Below, in pieces: positions 57,461 to 64,000 of a DNA stretch of 64,000 bases; positions within the stretch are counted from its first letter, which is position 1; each line of letters starts with the position of its first letter. Below the pieces are notes generated by a model that saw only the letters and a program-made list of their open reading frames with translations, ran no database searches and was not told where the DNA came from. Made by a program: the position numbers and the translations under genes. The DNA lies in NCBI GenBank assembly GCA_035048495.1, contig CM068549.1, positions 11,456,000 through 11,519,999 of the forward strand, read 5' to 3'. The DNA comes from Euptelea pleiosperma. Its lineage: Eukaryota; Streptophyta; Magnoliopsida; Ranunculales; Eupteleaceae.

Positions 57461-59957
57461 TCTTTTTGGCCAGATCTAGTGCGCATATGCTTCCTTTTTA
57501 TTGCAAGTTTTTTTCTCTGTAGTCGAGTCTGTGATTGCTTATCTTCAATTGACAGAATCTCAAAAGCTGAAGGATCCCTCTTCGTAGATGATTCTGCCTG
57601 TGCAAGTCTCTTTGCCGATGGTGTTCTTGGTCTACCCCGAGTCGTGATCTTCTCCTTTGGCTCAAGTAATAAAGTAGAAGTGGGGTTCACGATATCCTTG
57701 AACTTTTTGAATAATTCATTTTTGCCACTCTCACTGCACTTGCCATATTTTTCAATAAACTGCTGCACTAGGGGCCCACATTCTAGAACCTCATTTGTGG
57801 GTACATTGGAAAGCTTCATCTAGTGGGGATGGATAGACGACAAAGGAATGGGACGGTGTTCGCGCTTATATACGGCAATCTCATGTGCGCATGGTAACCC
57901 ATGCGTGCGTCTGATAACACACCCATAAGCCTGGAGATCATCTGGGCCACATGACTCGGCTCGCTTTGCCTCATTGACTATTAATTCTAGTGCATCTAAA
58001 GAAACAAAACCCGTCAACTCCTTACAGACCGCCACTCTATGCTTATGCTTCACAATGTTCAAGCTTCTCTCAAATGTGGCATTGATCTCAACATGTTGCA
58101 ACTCCAGCAAAGAGTTGATGGCATCCCACGACGTATCGAACTTGACTTGTGATGTCATTAGATGTCTCTTTAGTTTGGCATGGGCACTCTCAGCTCTGTT
58201 GGTCGTGGTATTTCCAAAGTGGATGTTCTGATCAGTCCATGCTGCCACAAAACACTGTTTGTATTGTGTCAACCAATTCTCTTTCACGTATCGTACAACA
58301 TTTGAGTATATGAGAACTCGATCTCAAATGAATCCAGACGGTCTTTGTAGTCCTCCTCCGTAGAAGACAAGACTAGGTCATTCCACTTCGAGATAAATTG
58401 ATCCAATGCCTCTTTTCTTCCAAACATTTTTTTGCACCTTGATAATATATTCCTTGATATGTGGAAACGACATAGAAAGTTTCGTACTTCTGGGAATACT
58501 CTCTTGCATGCATTCATTAGAGCCAACTCTCTATCTGTCACAATAATTGAGGGTAGGGCTTCAGAGTTGAGAACTGACTTTAAATTTTCCAACGCCCAAA
58601 CAAAATTTTCCTCTTTCTCGGCCTGAAGGTAAACAAAAGCGATGGAGTATGTCATATTTGTTGATGTGATCCCAACAATCTCTAACAATGGCAACCGATA
58701 CCTATTTGTTTTGTAAGTGCAATCCATAAGCCACACAATGGGGAAACAATTGGCAAGTTGTATGCACTCTGGATGTGCCCAAAGTAAATCTGTAACCAAC
58801 AACGTATCAGAATTCCTATGCCTTTGCACATACTGATATTCCTCCAACTTCTTCATCAATTGTTGCATTTCAGTTCTTCCAGCTGCTTCTATACGTCTAA
58901 AACTCACTTGAGCATTGTAAATTATTTTCATTGTCGATGCATTGTTGGGGTCTCTCCCTTTCAAGACATTAAGAATCGACTTCGGCTTTACACAACTTTT
59001 AGCCATATCTGCCAACATGTGCTTTTTATCATTGTTGAGCCTCCCAACAAATGAATGACCCTCAAAATGATGTGCAAGTGCATTATTGTGGAAGCCACAT
59101 ACCACTTGAATCATCGATTGATCATCTATAGGCATCTTTATACCTTTTAGTATGAAAGGACACCCACACCTTTTTGTTCCAGTGTGTCGAACTGGAAATT
59201 GCTCTTTCAGTGTTGTTTTTCTAGCATCCCTGTACTTTCCACCCCTCTCACAACCAAAAGTAGTTCTAGGAGTCCTTTTGGAAATATCTGCTCTCTTTAT
59301 GGCAATAACGGAACCAACTACTTTCCCACTGTCTCTAACCCATTTGATCATGTCGTCACGACTGTAGAAAACCTAAAAATCAAATTACAATACATGAATA
59401 TTCATTCTAACAAAAAGAGAAGATTCAATTATTCAATTGCACTGAACATACCGTATTAGTTGTAAATTGACCCGTCAAATCCAAATATTCAGATGGTTCT
59501 ACTTCTTCACTGACAAGTTTCATTTCCTACAATAATACATTAAACACAATAAGTATAAAATCATTTATTAGATAAGTGTGAGTTTTTGAAATTTGACTTC
59601 ACTTATCATGAGGCTAAGAATGTTAGAATAAAGTGAGGTTAATGTTGGAATAAAGTGAGGTTTGTGAAGATGGTTTCCATTGTATGAACAAGGTTTTAAA
59701 TTTTAGTTTTAGTAACCATTTTGGTTTTGGTAACCATTTCGGTTTTGGTCCAAAACCGATATTTCGGCCAAAATTTCAATTAAAAGTTCTAATTTTCGGT
59801 TGGTTTTTGCTTTAAAAAGCTATATTTCAGAGATTTCGGTCTTCAACAAAATCAAAATTTCGGCGTTTCGTTCTAAATTTAAAACCTTGACTCTGAACAT
59901 CTCCATTTGAAAGATGTGGAATGAGAACAATGTTGGAATTGTTCTTACCTCAGCCAT
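57409..59957 (-). pseudogene. MURA-type (FAR1-like) MULE transposase, three exons visible, interrupted
   Basis: Exon 1 59957-59949 (M-A-E), exon 2 59526-59452, exon 3 from 59372. N-terminal zinc-binding module: RCGCPFILKG and VVCGFHNNALAHHFEGHSF. DDE transposase: VTDLLWAHPECIQLANCFP, DCTYKTNRYRLPLLEIVGIT, IIVTDRELALMNACKRVFP, CRFHISRNI. SWIM zinc finger C-x-7/8-C-x-H in GCVIRRTHGLPCAHEI, followed by a basic Lys/Arg-rich segment with RGRPR (AT-hook-like). Lesions: frameshift at about 58300-58325, in-frame TAG at 57820-57822 (a TGG-to-TAG change fits the expected HPHW), frameshift before the OTU domain. Intron 1 (59527-59948) contains a small MITE. It would bind the TIRs and cut/join DNA. Confidence 0.9.
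59691..59889. mobile_element. Small MITE in intron 1 of the MULE transposase
   Basis: Ends caaggttttaaattt and aaatttaaaaccttg; the interior is rich in TTTCGG/CCGAAA. Target duplication not clear. Confidence 0.7.
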
Positions 59958-60149
59958 CCTTTAATGATTCCCTTTAACTATTGGAGAGAGGATGTGGGCA
60001 ACAACTCAAGAGATGATGAGCTTTGAGAGAGGGAATAGGAGAGAGGGAAGAAGTCGTCGGCGTCAAGGGGAGAGGGCAGAGGTCGCCGGTGTCAATGGAG
60101 CCCTCCCTCTCAACTCTCACAAACCAAAGAGGGAAGAGAGGAGAGAAAT

Positions 60150-60262
60150 GGGAAAATGGGGTGCTTTTTTTCATTCCCTCCCTTATAAGGGAGGGTATTC
60201 TCGTCCAAGAGAGGGATGTATTAGGTGCTTATAGATTTTTTGGGGTGCAAATAAAACTACCC
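60150..60262 (-). repeat. Right TIR of the giant MULE
   Basis: Reverse complement of the left TIR with about four differences, including the same 20-nt palindrome (60176-60195). Followed by ATTAAAAAA. Confidence 0.95.
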
Positions 60263-62738
60263 ATTAAAAAAACGAAAGAAACAATAGTTGGGAATTTAAA
60301 GATGTTTAGAGAAATTTTAGGAATAAGAATTTTTTATTTTTTTGTATGGGAGAGGAGTATTCAATGAGCTGCAAGAACTTAACCAAGAGTTTAGGAGAAC
60401 ACTTCTAGCATTTTTATCCTCCTAGAACTTAACCCATTAGGAATAATGATGACTTAACCAAGAGTTTTCTATAGGATTGGAAGATTGGACCAATAATTGT
60501 GACTTTAGGAGAACATTTGTTTGTGAGTTTTGCAATCCGGATTACATTTAAAACTATCAATCACTGATAATAAGGGTTTTCAGTGTCGTTAGATCGGAAA
60601 CCTTAAATTTCAACAATATTTGTAAATTTTTCCGATTTGGTTCACTTAATCTGCAAAAATGCAGACTTGCACAGTGGCTTGTGTCGGATATCGTCCGCAC
60701 TCGGGATTAGTTAGCACAATAAGAAACAAGAATAATCAGAAAATGCTTTGAATAAATGGAGTGAGAATGGTGATGTGATTGATGTTAAAACATTCTTGAA
60801 TTGTGGTTCCGGATAGATCTAAAAGCAATATAATAATGCAAGACAATTAACTATGAAATGGAAATCAGCAAAATTAAATAAAGTAACTTTTATTCATAAT
60901 AAACGGATCTACAATGCTTTTAAATCAAATTATTGACAAGAATTAAAATTAAAGTAAAAAATAATTTAAGTAAGCTAGAGAGAAACAGATAGGTAGAGAG
61001 AATAAGATAGAGAGAGAAAATGGAAGAGGGAATGTTAGAGAGAAAGTGAAGACTAAAGACCTAGAGAGAGTAAGAGAGAAAAATTAAGTGAGAGAAGAAA
61101 ATACAAAATTAGAGAGATAGGTAGAAAGAGAATTTCTTACCCACTTACCAAGACTAACAAACATTGAAGAGAACCAGCCATGTGGTACAATGAGGAGGGT
61201 AGTCCAACATGGCTATGGTAGTCTTGGTTCGTTATTTACAGCGTGACCGTGAAGGTGGAGGGATCGTGAAGACGTTGGCCATGAAGGTTGAGGGTTGTAA
61301 CCAGTGCAATAGCGAGAATATGGGAGGCCTGTGAATTGCAGTTGAAGGTAGTGCAGCGTGAAGAAGAACTAGGTTATTAGGGTGAGAAAATGAAAAAAAA
61401 GAGAAGATGATGTTGGGTGTTAATTCCACGTGATGAGCTTTGGTGGAGAATGCAGCACAGAGAAGTAGAAGAAACCAGTGGTGGTCTGGTGAGAGGGAGG
61501 AGGATAAGGTTTTTTAGCTTGGTTGCAGATTGTTGCTGGTGGCAGCAATGGTGGAGAAGACACCATTAGTGTAGATCTGGTAGTGGTTACATGGCGGAGG
61601 AGAGATCAAACACGGCCTGGAAAAATTGGCCGGAGTTGCAGACCTGCAACTCCGATGAAGGAGAAGAAGAAAAAGAAGAAAAGAAAGAACTTACCATGTC
61701 TCGTAGGGGTTGCAGCACAGTTGCATGCTTGCAACGAACAGGCAAAGGTGGTGCACAACGTTGAGGAGTCCAGACGGACGATGGTGAGAAGAGGGAGGTG
61801 GTAGCGGTGGTGATGTAGAGGTGACCGATGGAAGGTGATCTGCACGTGGAGGCGGCGAGGTTGCAGACCAGCAACAGACCCGCAAGCTTGTGGGCTACTG
61901 GAACGTCGACAATCTGGCTCACTAGCAGGTATATCATAGAATGCTTGGCAAGGGGCTTGGTTGAATGGAGTTGCAGGTTTGCAACTCTAGAAACCGTAGG
62001 TTTAAGGGAGAGAGAGAGACATTGAAGAGAAGGATTGGTTGTCACATAGCAGCCTCTTCCACTTTAACTTTAGAGAGAACTGGGACTGAGAGGAGAGGGG
62101 TAGTTGCTTGAGAGAAGAAGGGAGAAAGGAAAGTGAAAGGGGAAGGAACCGACCTCTTCTTTTTGGGTAGGTTTGTTAATATAGAAAGAGAGATAGAGGG
62201 GGGAAGCGAGAAATTTGTGGGATAGAGAGAGTGGGTAGGAGAGAGAAACAGGAGTTAAAGTTTATCTTTGAGTTGGTCATGAGTATCTAAAATTGTGGGA
62301 GTGAATGGGTTTTATTGGTGAAGATTGCCACAAGGGCAGCGAGGTGGCAGGCCTTGGGGTCCATTCAAGTACCGTGTGGAGACTAGTAATGGGCCAATGG
62401 GCTAAGAGTTGGTATTGGCCGCGGGAGTCCACAAATGGATTGTAGATGTATGGCCGTGGGCCGTTGGATGGGCAAACATGTTAGTGGGCCATCATTAAAG
62501 GCCCTTGGCCTATATGATTAGGCCATGGGCCAGAGAATATTAGGCCCAAGAAAATGCCATATGTCGGCCAGTGGATGTGTGGCTCGTGGAATAGGTGGGC
62601 CAGTAGGCCAGTAGGATAATGGGCCATGAGAGAGTGGGATATATGAGTGGGCTATGTGTGCCATAAGAGATATTATATGATGTTGGGCACAAAGTAACTG
62701 GCGAGAGGTATAAGGTGAAATTAGGGGATGGCGATGTG

Positions 62739-63827
62739 TAGGGCTGCAACTTGGGCGGGCTCAACCCGAGCCCGATGGGTTGAACCCGACATTAGGGTTG
62801 GGTTGGGTTAACCCTTTTAGAACTTGGGTTGGGCTTGGGCTGGATTTTTGGTAACTCGATCAAATTGGGTTGGGTTAGGGTTGAGGCTTGGCCCAACCCG
62901 ACCCAACCCGAACCCGACTTACTATATATATATATAAATTAGTTTTGCGTCAGGATCGGGGGACAACAATTTCATACAACATTTTTGACAACAATTTTGA
63001 CGTACCCACATGGAAGATGAATCAATAGCTGATTTTTGGTGAGGATGATCTCCTCATCATATAGATCACCCGTACAAAAAAATCATCTTATTCTGAAATT
63101 AACCCCATCAAATGTGGTTTTCAAGTTAACGATAAAAGTAAACGGTTCATAATTCTTCAATTTGTAAACCAGTCTACGAATGTCAGATTGATTTGAAGTT
63201 TTGTGAGGGTGATCTCCTCACTATAGAGACCATCAATTGTAAAAAAATTGTTGTCCCCCGATCCTAACCCATTAGTTTTACAGACAAATATCCACACTAC
63301 ATTTTGGCAAATGCAGCAACCCATGGATGTTTGTCCTTAGTAACTACAAACTTTGTGTGATATTACCAAATGTCATTGAAACTATATTTTGGCATTTTAT
63401 GTGATCGGTTGATAGTAAAATATCGTGTTTTTCTCCAACGATTGTTTTTGGTATTTCTTTACTAACTTTTATCATGCACTTGAGTTAATGAACTTTTCCG
63501 TTATTATGAAAATATCATGTTCTCTTTTACGAGCTTTGGAAATGAAGTTATGCTATTATTTAATGGTTAGCACAACGGCTATTGTATTGACCGATAAATT
63601 ATTTTAATATGAAAAAATTCAACAATATTTTCAAATAATAAAAAAATTAAGAAATTGACCAACCCGATCAACCCAACTAACCCGACCCAACCCGATAGGG
63701 TTGGGTTAGGGTTGGAAAATCTAGGCCCGACCTTGGGTTGGGTTAGGTTAGGGTTGACAGCCTTTAAGGTTGGGTTGGGCTAGGGTTGACCTCCAACCTG
63801 ACCCAACCCGCCCAAGTTGCAGCCCTA
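62739..63827. mobile_element. hAT element, 1089 bp, non-autonomous, with exact 8-bp TSD
   Basis: Ends TAGGGCTGCAACTTGGGCGGG and CCCGCCCAAGTTGCAGCCCTA, flanked by GCGATGTG on both sides (62731-62738, 63828-63835). Subterminal GGGTTGGGTT/AACCCAACCC clusters occur on both sides. No transposase frame. A MITE is nested at 62947-63270. Confidence 0.95.
62947..63270. mobile_element. MITE nested in the hAT element, 9-bp TSD
   Basis: Ends gcgtcaggatcgggggacaa and ttgtcccccgatcctaaccc. Flanked by ATTAGTTTT on both sides (62938-62946 and 63271-63279). The 324-bp interior has inverted gaggatgatctcctcatcatat / gtgatctcctcactatagag segments. The duplication length suggests Mutator type. Confidence 0.88.
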
Positions 63828-64000
63828 GCGATGTGCCGTCAGGTTACAGGATGGTGAGGATAGATGGTTAAGATTAGATCGATCAAAGATTTAGAGAAGA
63901 TGATGAAGATCTAATAGTTGATCGGATGGTAGACATGTAGAGATCAGGATAGATCTAGGACCATAGGATCTAATGGTAGGATGAGATGTTAGGGTTTTGA

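Larger units (their letters stand above)
36667..60262. mobile_element. Giant Mutator-like element carrying PMD and MURA-OTU genes (23.6 kb with nested insertions)
   Basis: Both ends carry a 113-bp inverted repeat (36667-36779 and 60150-60262), equal in length with about four mismatches, starting GGGTA(A/G)TT(C/T)TATTTGCACC. It is flanked by an exact 9-bp duplication ATTAAAAAA (36658-36666 and 60263-60271), the Mutator hallmark. Inside, a PMD gene reads rightward from the left end and a MURA-type transposase with OTU domain reads leftward from the right end. A 15,307-bp Athila-like retrotransposon splits the middle; without it the element is 8,289 bp. The transposase assigns the superfamily independently of the TSD. 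Both genes carry lesions, so this copy is probably not autonomous now. Confidence 0.93.
60560..64000 (-). mobile_element. Older Athila-family LTR in antisense, interrupted by a hAT element
   Basis: 60600-60720 is a diverged reverse complement of the 3' end of the LTR at 40950-43918 (caacaatatttgtaa...tccga...gtggcttgtgtcggat). 61,625-61,660 repeats the GGAGTTGCAG..CTGCAACTCC palindrome, and the purine-rich GAGAGA stretches mirror the LTR's CTCTCT. Beyond the hAT, 63,836-64,000 (gatcggatggtagac..., gatagatctaggaccatagg) again resembles the antisense early LTR. It probably continues past the window end. No gene seen. Confidence 0.65.

Noticed and set aside
1..64000. tRNA, rRNA or organelle DNA insertions
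   Set aside because: No cloverleaf-type genes, rRNA or plastid/mitochondrial gene fragments were recognised on either strand by eye.

Overview
This window is nuclear DNA of a flowering plant. It shows a many-exon REDUCED CHLOROPLAST COVERAGE (REC/TSS, CLU-family) gene, an Athila-like Ty3/gypsy retrotransposon, Mutator, hAT and PIF/Harbinger transposons, a plant L1-type LINE and plant mobile domain (PMD) coding sequence. The species cannot be named from the sequence alone.

Layout. 1-7.1 kb is intergenic and consists of degenerate MITEs and Copia-type LTR remnants. 7.67-28.51 kb holds one host gene on the minus strand, for which I could build a complete 23-exon model (5718 nt of CDS, 1905 codons, every junction in phase). 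Its introns are loaded with transposons: intron 18 (5.9 kb) contains a copia integrase fragment, a duplicated copia-like repeat and a LINE tail, and intron 3 (3.5 kb) is packed with MITEs. 28.5-36.6 kb is the promoter side plus a dense field of Mutator-type MITEs, a hAT MITE and a broken PIF/Harbinger pair (transposase tail and Myb/SANT-like ORF).

36,667-60,262 is one giant Mutator-like element (MULE). It has 113-bp terminal inverted repeats and a perfect 9-bp target duplication. It carries a PMD gene (plus strand, left) and a MURA transposase gene with a downstream OTU cysteine-protease domain (minus strand, right), the two genes facing each other. Into its middle a 15.3-kb Athila-like retrotransposon has inserted (40,950-56,256). 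Its two roughly 2.95-kb LTRs are almost identical although gag-pol is broken by several stops and frameshifts. A fold-back palindrome array and MITEs also sit inside. Right of the MULE is an antisense, older LTR of the same Athila family, into which a 1.1-kb hAT element (8-bp TSD) has inserted, itself carrying a nested 9-bp-TSD MITE.

The only clearly intact protein gene is REC/TSS. The most interesting object is the PMD + MURA-OTU MULE: its borders are exact, so its original 8.3-kb content is defined once the nested retrotransposon is subtracted. All coordinates and motifs were read by eye. Family names rest on recognised motifs, not on searches.
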